A stretch of DNA of 13,050 nt from Chloromonas sp. AAM2 (GCA_004335635.1 QAXH01005990.1:8835-21884), one strand, 5' to 3'; counted from the stretch's first letter, positions 1 through 8,237 are shown. Numbers and translations are program-made. The notes: a model not told the origin generated them from the sequence alone.

Positions 1-72
1 CAGCATCAGCATCAGCATCAGCATCAGCATCAGCATCAGCATCAGCATCAGCATCAGCATCAGCATCAGCAC
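1..72 (+). repeat. CAGCAT hexanucleotide repeat, readable as (Gln-His)n
   Basis: Uninterrupted CAGCAT units run from the left window edge to about 69, followed by CAGCAC. In frame 1 this reads as 12 Gln-His dipeptides and stays open into the first recognisable exon of the downstream gene. It may therefore be part of that exon. Alternatively it lies in an intron that ends at the CAG at 106-108, in which case it is non-coding. The array continues beyond the window. Confidence 0.9.
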
Positions 73-3000
73 TGTTCTTTTCAAGGGACCACTCGACCCA
101 CTCGGCAGATAGTCTTGCCCGTACTTGTTGACCGTGTTCATTCGGTTCAGGTCTCCCAGGAGTTCCGCTCCGTGCGTCAGGACCTTGTGGGTCGGCTGGG
201 GGAGTTCAACAAGCGAGTGGCCAGCTTTGGGCTCAAGTGGCTCGACAGCACAGGGAACCACACACAGATGCGAACAGCACAGGTGATAGGTCAGGGCAGG
301 GCCGGCCTGAACAGTACGCCATTGCATGTGGGGAGGGGACAACAATCAGAACAAATGTACAAAGTAGACACACTCGCTATTATAAATAGCGATTAATCGC
401 TCATTCGTTGAGTATCATTTCTTCTTCTGCAACTCATCTTGGCCGTGCCTGTCCTAACTTCACACCCTTTTATCGCCCGGAACTCTGACACAGCCATGGG
501 GGCAGGAGGCAGACGGCTGAAGATCGGTCAGGGAGGAGATGTCCAATCATATAGTGATGCCTGTCGCTCATTCCGCAGGCGTTCAACTCGTTTCAGACGC
601 TGCTCAGTCGGGGCCAGGCGGCGGCGAGCAGGCTGGCCGACAGGCTGGAGCGGGGCACTGAGCGCATGACGCTGAGGATGAGTAACCGCATGCCGCCCAA
701 CCAAACACTACAGGTGGGATGGGTGGGATGTGTAGTGTGTGGATAAGGTGTGAGAAGCAAGGTGCGAGGATAAAGGATGTGTGGCGTGTGGGTGTGTAGG
801 CTGGCGGGGTGTGGGGCAGTGAGGTGTGAGGTGTGGGCAGTGTGTGGGTGCACCCCTCACTTTTGCACACACACAATGACGTGGCCTTCCTCACACAGGC
901 GGTGCGGGAGCGCATGGCCTCTCTCCTGGGCGTGCCTCTAGATGATCTGCAACAGGCCATACACAACACGTCGACAAAGGTGGCAGGTGAGTTGATTCAG
1001 TTCAACTAAATGATAAGTGCACACAAGTAGCTACCTGCGGCACAGCCAGGCGTGAAGCGTTTCCTCCGTTATCTATAATGAAAGCGTTTCCTCCCTTTTC
1101 GCCGGTTTAATGTGGTTTTGTAATTTTATGGTTATGTGTTGTTGATATGTATTGAATATGAACTCGGATAAAGCAATACGGATAAATCTCATGTCAATAG
1201 ATTTGTCTGTGCGTATTGGGCACAGGCGGCTGGCCAGGGCCCGTGGGGCGGGCTGTAAACATCACCGCCGGGTTGGCCCAGGAGGCCATCAGGGCGCTCA
1301 ACAGGCGCCTGCAGCCAGTCATCGACCTCCTGCTGACAGACACGAACAGCGGGATTCCGCCCGGCGCAACCAGAACAAGCGCCGTCGCGGAAAATGCCAC
1401 AGGCGGGGACGCGGCACCGGTGCCGCTGCTAGCCCTCATTAACGCTACACTCAATCGCGCCTTGGAGCGGGCGGAGAGCGACTGGCGGGGTTTGCTGGGC
1501 GGTAGAAACGGCAGAAAGGACCCACGTGACAGGGACGGTTTCTTCGCACAGCTGCTGAGCAACGGCACCTCTGCCATAGCCGCAGATGCTGCTGGCAATG
1601 CCACACGAGCAAAAACGCCTGGTGGGCAAGATGGGGTTGGTGGTGACAGCGGGGATGGCGGGGTGTGGAATTCCCTACTACCCAATCCTGGCCCTGCTTC
1701 AGCACTGCTGCTAAACCAAGCTAATCCTGGTATGCCAGCTGATACGCCTACAAGCATGTACCAGCAGGCCGATGTGGGCAATGTAGATGCGTTGCTGAAC
1801 CCCATGCAATCTAGCGGTGGGGTGGGTGGTGGAGCACACGATCACAGCAAGCAGCCGGCCGGCAATGGCAGCATGAGTGAGGGGCTGACAGGGGAGGGCA
1901 GTGGTGCGGGCAATGTGCAGGCGCTGCTCAATACCATGCGCCCAGTTGGTGATGAAAACTACGGCTTATCACAACTGAACTGCAACAGCAGTGCCTCCGG
2001 CGGGGATGGAAGGGGTGTTTGGCGCTGTGCGAATGGCAGCGTGCAGGCGTTGCTGGACAACATACACGCCAAAGGTCCCCAGGGCGTTGACACGACACAT
2101 GCACTCTCACATAACGTCCAAGCCTTGCAAACGCAGGAGGACACACCAGCCAGTAAACCTGGACGGCCGTTTTTGGATGCCCTTGGTGCAGCTGTCAGCA
2201 CAGCCAGGGGTGGTTGGCCGGGGCTGGATGGCTCAACAGGGGCAGGGGCCGGCACAAATGAAAGCAGTGGCGAGCGTGTTACAGATGCCAATGATGGTGG
2301 GATAGGACCAAGCGTGGGTTCAAGTGAAGGTCAGGGTAGGGGTGAGGGTGAAGGCCAGGGTGAGGGTGGGGGTGAGATTGCTGAAAGTGCTGGCCAAGGA
2401 GGTGTGGCTGGCGCTGCTGATGTGGGCGGTGGCCACCAGGACTATGATGGTGCTGATGTTGATGACAGCAGCTACGCTGGTGGTGACTCTCCTGTGTTGG
2501 AAACGTGGCGAGGGCTGGCGGAGCAGGCACGGCAGCGTGTGCAGGCGGGACTGACGCCCCTGATGCAGGTGCACGGAGGGTGGGGATAGGGCACGGTTTG
2601 TGTTGTAGGTGTCAGAGTCCCGTTCAGGGTCAGCAGGCAAAACCAGGGTTGCTAGATGTGGGTGACATTGTTCAGTGCAAAGGGTGCAACGGGCATTTGA
2701 ATTCAGGACTGGTATACGGTCACAGACAGACAGACGGACGGACGACAGGGTCCAGTTCTGATCTATTTGAGAATGGAACTGGGTCTTGAAGCGAGGTCTG
2801 TGGGTGTGGAGGGTCTGGAGTGCAGGTAGCTGCAGATCCAATTCGCTCATGTACAGCTGCATTCCTTTCATGTACTGTGCAGATGCTCACATTTCCCGAA
2901 TCAGGCCCTGCTGTTGCTTCCGGTGCCGGCGACCCCGCCCTGGGGGCTGCTGCCGCGGTGGAGGCGGTGAGGGGTGCAGGACAGGCGGGCAGCCACATGC

Positions 3001-4465
3001 GGGCGGCACAGGAGGCGCTGAGAGAGGTGGCAAACAGGTGTGCGGGCAGGGGAGGTCGTAGGCCTGGTCTGACACACACGTTCTGACCTCGCTGCTCATG
3101 AGCCAGGGTTACACGATCTGCTCGTAGAATCCAAAAACAGCATGTGTCTGTTCACACCAGAATCGCTACATGTGCCTGGGAACAGGGTTAGGATGTACAT
3201 CCATTTACGTCAGTGAGCTTGCAAGGGGCACACAGGAGGCTCTGAGACAGGTTGCAAACAAGTGTGTGGCCTGGGGCAGGGTGTACCAGTGTGTTTGCGT
3301 CATATTCCATTGGGTTGCCTGGTCACAGGACACAGAACGGTATGTCCCCTGTGCCCAGACCAATTTGAGTAAAATCACAAAGCAAGTTACCCCTGTTTTC
3401 AACTACCTCGCGATCCATTTGGAGCCATGCTTTCATGCCCCTGTCTTACACATCACAGGCTTCCCTTCCTGGCCCTGCCCCCCCTGGCATCGGACGCTCG
3501 CTCGCTTCTGTCCAGCCGCCTGCGGTCCGCCTCCGACCGCCTGCGGGACATGTCCGTGGGGGGGATATTTGTACCGGACAGGGGGCAGCTCACACAATTG
3601 CTGGAGGAAGCAAAACGTGTGCTGGATGCATACACCCTAGTGGAGGTGAGCACAGCCGATGTGTGGGTCACACTTGCGTGTTGCCTGTGTCATCGTGGAA
3701 CAGTTGATCAACTCAGACAAAGCTGGCTGTCACAAAGCCGGAATCACATTGACTGTGTCCAGTACCCAGTGAGGTAACTATGAATAAATGGGCTTGCACA
3801 GTGTTACATGTGTCGTCGTATCGCACTGGCAGGGCGGTAAGCGTTTGGATCTTCTGGCGCTGGCGCCAGTTGATGGCGCGTTTCACATGCGGCGATATTC
3901 CACATGCGGTACAAGCCGCCCTAATCACATGCAACAAAACATGCTCAAATGCATCATACGCCAGGCCTTGAGGGACTTTTAATGCAACTCTAGCCTAGCT
4001 TTGCTGAGCCCTGACCCGGTCAAACCTCAGTCCGCACCATGCCTTGGCGTGCCTTGCGGATTGCGGTTGAACCAAGCGACCTCAACCTATTTTAACCAGG
4101 TAAAGAACACGCACGACTTGAACCTTACATCATGACCTCTTGCCAGCCTCTGCGCTCGTTTGTCAACCAACCTGCACTTGCTTGGCATGCAGATCAACAC
4201 ACCAGCAGACGTAATGGCATTTGGGGCCAGCCAGCTGCGGCGCATCGCATCAAACTCCAGCTCTGGCCCAGAAGCAGCAAGAGCACAAATGGGCGTTGCT
4301 GATGGTAGCAGGGCAGCGGCTGATGGCCCAGCTGAACCATGGGCAGGCATGGCATGGGGCGCGGAAGACGGCAGCGAACCAGGGCTGGGTTCTGGGCTCA
4401 TTGCCCGTCAAGCCATGGCACGCCTGATGCTGTACATCCGGGGCTATTCTGACGACTCTCACTAG
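1..4465 (+). CDS. Unrecognised sequon-rich, helix-rich protein; seven exons, 5' end outside window
   Basis: Exons: (1 or 109)-282, 579-713, 899-986, 1226-2568, 2883-3037, 3459-3645 and 4193-4465 (TAG). All introns are GT-AG. Junction phases agree throughout (0, 0, 1, 0, 2, 0), giving 820 residues in the window if exon 1 is open from base 1. I do not recognise the family. Exons 1-3 encode charged amphipathic helices. The large fourth exon starts helical (residues about 170-260), continues as a Gly/Ser/Asn-rich stretch with repeated N/S-V-Q/D-A-L motifs, then a Gly-Glu-rich stretch, and ends in another helix near RGLAEQARQRVQ. Exons 5 and 6 add helices around AAQEALREVANR and QLLEEAKRVLDAY. About a dozen N-X-S/T sequons (for example NHT, NQT, NTS, NIT and several NAT/NGS) suggest passage through the secretory pathway, but the N-terminus and any signal peptide lie outside. 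No TGTAA polyadenylation signal is visible shortly after the stop. The gene is convergent with the expansin-like gene at 5147. Confidence 0.72.
714..898 (+). other. Intron 2 with a G/T-rich tract
   Basis: This GT-AG intron lies between two phase-0 exons. Its first ~135 bases are strongly G+T-rich with runs of GGG, GTGG and GTGTG, and very few C. The ORFs that can be drawn on the minus strand here (His/Pro/Thr-rich) are artefacts of this skew. Confidence 0.65.
1777..2136 (+). repeat. Degenerate repeat module in exon 4 built on (N/S)V(Q/D)ALL
   Basis: Four in-frame copies of a short motif occur here: GNVDALLNPMQ at 1777, GNVQALLNTMR at 1909, GSVQALLDNIH at 2035 and HNVQALQTQED at about 2110. 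Spacings are 44, 42 and about 25 codons. The intervening sequence is Gly/Ser/Asn-rich and poorly conserved. Only a core of about 10 residues is shared, so this resembles repeated short linear motifs or decayed repeat units more than a folded repeat domain. Confidence 0.6.
2569..2882 (+). other. Intron 4 of the large plus-strand gene
   Basis: The donor CAG|GTGCAC is at 2568/2569 and the acceptor TGTGCAG|ATG at 2882/2883. Both flanks are phase 0. The acceptor four codons further in (AATCAG|GCC) would put the exon in a frame that stops after about 65 nt, so the upstream acceptor is preferred. No other feature is seen in the intron. Confidence 0.6.
3214..3261 (+). other. Possible 48-nt cassette exon, a diverged copy of the end of exon 5
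   Basis: Inside intron 5, a stretch resembling the last ~40 nt of exon 5 plus its donor recurs: the core reads GTQEALRQVANK against AAQEALREVANR. It has a usable acceptor (GTCAG|T at 3213/3214) and a donor at the position matching exon 5 (AACAA|GTGTGT). Length 48 is a multiple of 3. With entry and exit phase 2, both inclusion and skipping keep the frame. There is no transcript evidence, and it may be only a decaying duplication. Confidence 0.35.
3646..4192 (+). other. Intron 6 of the large plus-strand gene (547 nt)
   Basis: The donor GTGGAG|GTGAGC and the acceptor TTGGCATGCAG|ATC are both phase 0. The small ORFs drawn inside show no recognisable protein. Nothing else is supported here. Confidence 0.55.
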
Positions 4466-4539
4466 CCTCGTGATCCAGGCTTGTCTAGGCCATCTGTGGT
4501 TCGGATTGCGGCTCAAGACTCACCAGTTCATTTTCTTAG

Positions 4540-4728
4540 ACAGTCAGAGAGAGGCCAGACGTAGTTAGCATGCTGTTCATCCGTGGCTATCCTAACCAGT
4601 TTGGGGAAGGTCTGCGAAGGTTTACCCTTCTAGCCTTAACTGGTTATATACATCTCTCTGGAGAGAGAGACGTACTACAGTGGCTCCATCCAAAGAACTC
4701 GGACAGCCACCATAGGCAGTGTGGCTAG
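4540..4728 (+). other. Possible alternative terminal exon duplicating the gene's C-terminal motif
   Basis: Downstream of the TAG at 4465, an open stretch of 62 codons plus stop follows a pyrimidine-rich TTTTCTTAG acceptor. It contains MLFIRGY, closely matching MLYIRGY at the end of the last exon; at DNA level 23 of 27 bases agree between 4427 and 4570 onward. It starts in phase 0, so it could be joined to exon 6 in place of the final exon. It could equally be a decayed duplication. No codon statistics or transcript are available. Confidence 0.3.
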
Positions 4729-5146
4729 CTGTGCACCCTGTGGCTAGGGGCTATCCTAATATTTTCAATAGCATGCTATTCCAAGTTCTCTTCTGCACCA
4801 TCATCTGCTCATGTTGTCCTCAATGTCGTCATCTGATCTCCCAGAAACGTCATACGAACTGATCAGTTCAGTGATGAAGCGTGAGACATTAGTCGACATG
4901 CATTTTCCGCTCAATATTTACTAAGTATGGTCGTCAACTTGGTTGTGCGTCATAACATAACAAGTTGATTCAGTTGCTTGCCCTGCAAACCTGTGCAGTC
5001 AACACTGCATCCAACATCAACATGTTCCTTTCAACTTCATGACTTTCCCTATCTCAGCGCTCTAAGCTGCTGACCAATGCTCAAGTCTCAATGCCACGTC
5101 AACCACTGACGGTTGGCGACCTGTACTCCGCACCATCAGTAGAACC
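4729..5146. other. Convergent intergenic stretch, no gene seen
   Basis: This lies between the 3' ends of the plus-strand gene and the minus-strand expansin-like gene. It is AT-richer than the neighbouring exons. No TGTAA polyadenylation signal is visible on either strand here. Just before it, at about 4590-4646, a TAACCAGTT...AACTGGTTA inverted repeat may form a weak hairpin. Confidence 0.5.
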
Positions 5147-5220
5147 TCAACCTGCACCGCTAACACTGCTGAAAGTGAAAGTCCTGCTCCAAGATGACAA
5201 GAGTTCCCCTAGCTGTTGGC

Positions 5221-5269
<49 letters not shown>

Positions 5270-6733
5270 GCCCTGCTGTTGTTGCTGTTGTTGGCCCTCC
5301 CCTTGCTGCTGCTGCTGCCTTTCCTCCCCTTGCTGCTGTTGCTGTTGCTGCTGCCCCCCCTCCCCTTGCTGCTGCTGCTGTTGGCCCTGCTGCTGCTTCT
5401 GCCCCTGCTGCTGCTGCTGTTGCTGTTGTTGGCCCTCCCCTTGCTGCTGTTGCTGTTGCTGCTGCTGCTGCTGCTCTCGTCCCTGCCCCTGCTGCTGCTC
5501 CTCTCCCTGCTGCTGTTGTTGCTGCCCATACCCCTCCTGCTGCTGCTGCTGCTGTTGCTGTTGTGGTCGCTGCCCCTGCCCATGCTGCTGTTCTGGTTCC
5601 TGCTGCGGCTGTGCGTCAGAGCCACGGCCTGACTGTGCGCCAGCGGGCTGATTTTGCGCAGCCCCAGCATCAATTCGTGAGCAGTCAATCTGTCGCCACT
5701 GAATGCCAATGACACCCTGGCTGATGTCAGCCAGCCTGCTGAAGGACTCACGTGCTATGTCAACATGAGGGCGAGATGGATCGTCTTGGCAGCACCAACG
5801 CCTGTTGCGGCCGGCGTAGCTTTGAATGCCTGAAGGACGCCAGTGTGTTGCAGGCAACGTAAGCAAGAGAATGTGAATGTGTGAAACGAGGTGTCATACT
5901 ACATATATCATGTATTCATTAGGTTCAACCATCCAGGTGGTTAACTGAACTGGTGCACTGCAGGCAATCTTGATACGTCACCTTAGCGGCTGCCTATACC
6001 ATATGCAGTGCCTTCAGCGAGATGTAGTCTCCTGTTCATCACTCACTGCACGGACATGCGTCAGCCTGCACACAAAGAGCACCAGGCAACTCAGTGGCAC
6101 ATTCTTCAAAAGATCTGGTCAATTCTCCCACGTGCAAGGGTGGTAGTTTTCTCGCGCACGCACAGATGTCTGGCTTGCTCACCACGGTGACGTAGATTGA
6201 CCGGCCGCCAAGGCATGCCTGGCTGCGGTCCATGGTCACACCGAAAGCATCCTGCGGCCACGGTTGCACATGATCACAAGGCACAAGTCAGGTGACCGTT
6301 CTGAGCGCTTTTTTCGTCAAGCACTATGCGTGCCGCGCCCAACCTTGAACGATGCTGGTTGGCACTTGATCTCCAGACAGGTGCCACAGCTGCCTGTGAA
6401 AAGAGGGCTCGTGTCGGAGAAAGCTGCCACGTCACCATCTGATTTGATCTGGTCCGAGGTCAACTGGCACTTGTCGGCTGCAAAGACACAGCGAAGTCAC
6501 AGCAAGGTTTGGTAAGACTTGGTGCAGAATGAGGCCAGTTTGCAGTCTTTGGCCAAATCACGCAGGTGTGCGCCATTTCAAAGTGTCACGAGAGCAGATG
6601 AGCACGCACAGCGAAGGTTATCCTGCTCAACATCGAACCATGCAGCTCGTCCGTCCTGCCAGCCGATGTCATCTTGTGCACAGGCAATGCTTGCTACTAA
6701 GGCGAGCGAGAGAGCGAGATTTGCGACGGCCAT
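5147..6733 (-). CDS. Secreted expansin-like DPBB-domain protein with polyglutamine C-terminal tail; five exons
   Basis: Minus-strand exons: 6733-6610, 6477-6344, 6251-6183, 6065-6047 and 5829-5147 (TGA). All introns are GT-AG, phases are consistent, and the product is 342 aa. The ATG at 6733 opens a signal peptide (residues 1-19, ending in an A-C-A cleavage motif). A double-psi beta-barrel follows to about residue 165: GWQDGRAAWFD, VAAFSDTSPLFTGSCGTC with C72/C75, LEIKC, DRSQAC, the CPC motif, NRRWCC, PHVDIARESF and GVIGIQWRQIDC. This is the order expected for the expansin/EG45-like DPBB superfamily. D139 in HVD sits where the conserved Asp of the HFD motif lies. Ten cysteines suit an extracellular disulfide-bonded fold. 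Expansins loosen walls without hydrolysis; a role on algal wall polymers is inferred. The usual C-terminal beta-sandwich (CBM63) domain is absent. In its place is a Gly/Gln-rich tail with polyGln runs and a short Ser/Thr-rich end. Confidence 0.85.
5218..5590 (-). repeat. Imperfect CAG/CAA repeat encoding polyglutamine
   Basis: On the minus strand this is a chain of CAG and CAA codons broken by GGG/GGC, GAG and CCA codons. It gives Gln runs of about 5-16 separated by Gly, Glu, Arg or Pro. The longest nearly pure run (about 5222-5269) is close to the 3' end of the exon. Mixed CAG/CAA use suggests older, partly stabilised expansion rather than a pure microsatellite. Plus-strand readings as polyCys, polyLeu or polyAla are shadows. 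Confidence 0.9.
6047..6065 (-). other. 19-nt microexon of the expansin-like gene (encodes A-D-A-C-P-C)
   Basis: The acceptor TTTGTGTGCAG and the strong donor GTGAGT flank 19 bases that encode the CPC motif plus the first base of the next codon. Entry phase 0 and exit phase 1 match the preceding exon (GTG|GTGAGC at 6183) and the next (TTCAG|GC at 5829). The joined reading supplies exactly the CPC motif expected between the beta-strand SIYVTV and NRRWCC. Confidence 0.75.
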
Positions 6734-7343
6734 GAACAGCAAAGATGTTCTGGCCGCCGACACTGTGAGCTTTGATCTTGTGCCGTGAAAGCTGCGCGTC
6801 TGAGAGTGCTCTGACTTGACTGCCGTAGGAATAATGGCGGAGGACCCGTTTCACCACTCACGTTTACGGCTCTTCACGGCTCACGATGGCCTGTCACGAG
6901 CTCAAAGCGCCGCGAACTTCGGCACTCGATTCAACGATCGACACTCGACCCGACATGTCCCGCACTCCACTCATTTGTCATTTTGTGACGGCTGAACCTG
7001 CGAAACGGCATGGACGTACAAGGGCCCCTCACGCATTGGTTGTCAACCTTGTCTTAGCATGAGCGTTCATATGCGTGGAAACATATTCAAACTCCAAACT
7101 AGAGTAGGCAGGCTCTGGACTGCTGCCCCTGGATGCAGTCCAGCACCTCAGCACACAGACTACATACTTAAAGACGAGTATACAAATGATTTTCTCCAAA
7201 ACTTCTCCAATCTCAATATCTTCGTGATAGAGCAGTACTCAGAAGCCAGTCCCTGCCCCGCCCTGTAAATGGTTTTGTTCAATGGGCAGGATTGAAGTGG
7301 GGTACATACGAACATGGGGAGATATATGGCAAGTACGGGTCTC
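6734..7343. other. Intergenic stretch upstream of the expansin-like gene; no gene seen
   Basis: This should contain the promoter and 5' untranslated region of the minus-strand expansin-like gene and the 3' flank of the next minus-strand gene. I see no clear TATA element or recognisable coding exon. Short ORFs on both strands have no recognisable content. Confidence 0.5.
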
Positions 7344-7348
7344 TTACA
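7344..7348 (-). terminator. Candidate TGTAA polyadenylation signal of the membrane-protein gene
   Basis: TGTAA on the minus strand lies about 140 nt past the TGA of the membrane-protein exon. TGTAA is the usual polyadenylation signal in chlorophyte nuclear genes, typically 10-20 nt before the cleavage site. A five-base match could be chance. Confidence 0.35.
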
Positions 7349-7489
7349 CAATCTGATTGCATCACATACACAGCGCACCTTGCTGCCATGGATGCACCAA
7401 CCAAAGCCGGTTTCCGACCATGACATTGCTCTTGGTCTTGAGTGAAATTGAATACTTCGGGCGCCGCAGCAGGGCTGAATCGCTCCAAA

Positions 7490-8083
7490 TCAGTAGGTCT
7501 CAAACTGAGTCATGATTCCATCCAGGCCCATCACCCGCGGTGATACCGCCGGCTCGCAATCCGCGCATTCTCTAATGCACGCGCCGCTGCATGTGCCGCT
7601 CGCACTTGGTTCGCCGGGGGCGTTGTCGCCCCCACTGTTGCTTCCCGCACTGTTGCTGCCCCAATTCCTGCCGTCCGCACTCGGCCCCCCCGCACTCGGC
7701 CCGCCCGCACTCGGCCCGTCCGCACTCGGCCCGCCCGTACCTGGCCTGCCCGCACTTGGCCCGCCCGCACTTGGCCCGTCCGCACTTGGCCCGCCTGCAC
7801 TGTAGGCCATTTGGCCCGCCTGCACTGTAGGCCATGGAACTAACCTGTGCTGCTGCTCGCCGGGCTTGATTAGGCCTGAGGGGTCACTGGCTGGTGGCGC
7901 TTGGCGTTTTCTCCTCACAACCCACCAGACCGCAAGCGCACTGACAGCCACAGCCGCCACCACGCCCACCACCACTCCGGCAGTCAGACCCGGGCTCACG
8001 CTCGCGGGGAGGGCGAGACGGAAGATAAGGATGGGCGCATGAGGGAGGGGCGGACGAATGAGGGAGAGGGGGGGAAGGGATCG
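7490..8083 (-). CDS. C-terminal exon of a single-pass membrane protein with GPSAG repeats (partial)
   Basis: The minus-strand frame is open from about 8086 (a TAG lies just upstream at 8087-8089) to a TGA at 7490-7492, at most 197 codons. From 7999 it reads SVSPGLTAG, then a ~20-residue hydrophobic helix rich in Val and Ala ending in WWVV, then the stop-transfer cluster RRKRQ. This is a type I single-pass topology with a cytoplasmic tail. The tail contains GPSA(G/D) pentapeptide repeats, an Asn/Ser/Gly stretch and a Cys-containing end (TCSGACIRECADC). The region 8000-8085 is pyrimidine-rich on this strand and could be an intron tract instead, with the acceptor at GCGAG|CGTGAGC; the exon start is therefore uncertain. 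I could not find the extracellular exons upstream. Family not recognised. Confidence 0.5.
   Translation of the reverse strand, partial: RSLPPLSLIRPPLPHAPILIFRLALPASVSPGLTAGVVVGVVAAVAVSALAVWWVVRRKRQAPPASDPSGLIKPGEQQHRLVPWPTVQAGQMAYSAGGPSADGPSAGGPSAGRPGTGGPSADGPSAGGPSAGGPSADGRNWGSNSAGSNSGGDNAPGEPSASGTCSGACIRECADCEPAVSPRVMGLDGIMTQFETY
7676..7795 (-). repeat. 15-bp minisatellite, eight units, encoding GPSA(G/D)
   Basis: On the plus strand, units begin CGCAC (one CGTAC) at 7676, 7691, 7706, 7721, 7736, 7751, 7766 and 7781. The period is exactly 15 and the sequence resembles CGCAC(T/C)(C/T)GGCCCG(C/T)C. Because the unit is a multiple of 3, all minus-strand frames stay open through it. More degenerate related units may extend to about 7646. 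Confidence 0.85.
7786..7835 (-). repeat. Perfect 25-bp tandem duplication next to the minisatellite
   Basis: The 25 bases at 7786-7810 recur exactly at 7811-7835 and overlap the edge of the 15-bp array. Since 25 is not a multiple of 3, the two copies are read in different frames: PTVQAG in one and AYSAGGP in the other. Confidence 0.9.
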
Positions 8084-8148
8084 CTGCTAGTCCTGCCGTC
8101 ACCTGCAAGCAAAACAGAAGTGTTGGGTTGCGTGCATTTGTCGCTGAC

Positions 8149-8237
8149 GTGGTATACTGTCACCGCTACCCTGGAATATGGATGCATGGCCCCCTCTCGG
8201 CATCTGTGATTCCAGGGTAGCGGTGACAGTATACCAC
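8149..8237. repeat. Perfect 29-bp inverted repeat with 31-nt loop (hairpin)
   Basis: The arm 8149-8177 (GTGGTATACTG...CTGGAAT) is the exact reverse complement of 8209-8237. The loop ends (ATGGATG against CATCTGTG) could extend the stem imperfectly. It lies just upstream of the membrane-protein exon, probably in an intron. It could be a miRNA-type precursor, the fold-back of a tiny MITE, or a recent inverted duplication. No target-site duplication is evident at the ends. Confidence 0.9.

Noticed and set aside
593..969. Minus-strand His/Pro/Thr-rich ORFs
   Set aside because: They arise from the G/T-rich intron 2 and flanking exons read in antisense, with no recognisable domain.
1194..1805. 203-codon minus-strand ORF
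   Set aside because: Shadow of exon 4, whose plus-strand frame is longer and joins in phase with both neighbouring exons.
2569..2589. Read-through of exon 4 into a TAG at 2587-2589 as the gene's end
   Set aside because: CAG|GTGCAC is a usable donor and the next exons continue with similar helices in matching phase.
5091..5712. Long plus-strand ORFs of polyCys, polyAla and polyLeu
   Set aside because: They are antisense readings of the CAG/CAA tract that encodes the Gln-rich tail of the minus-strand expansin-like protein, which has a consistent multi-exon structure.
7531..7835. Alternative minus-strand frames through the 15-bp repeats as separate genes
   Set aside because: The repeat unit is a multiple of 3 and keeps every frame open. 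Only the 7490-ending frame connects with the hydrophobic helix as sequenced.
7901..8209. 102-codon plus-strand ORF
   Set aside because: Antisense to the membrane-spanning exon and the inverted repeat; the composition is an artefact of the pyrimidine-rich tract on the other strand.
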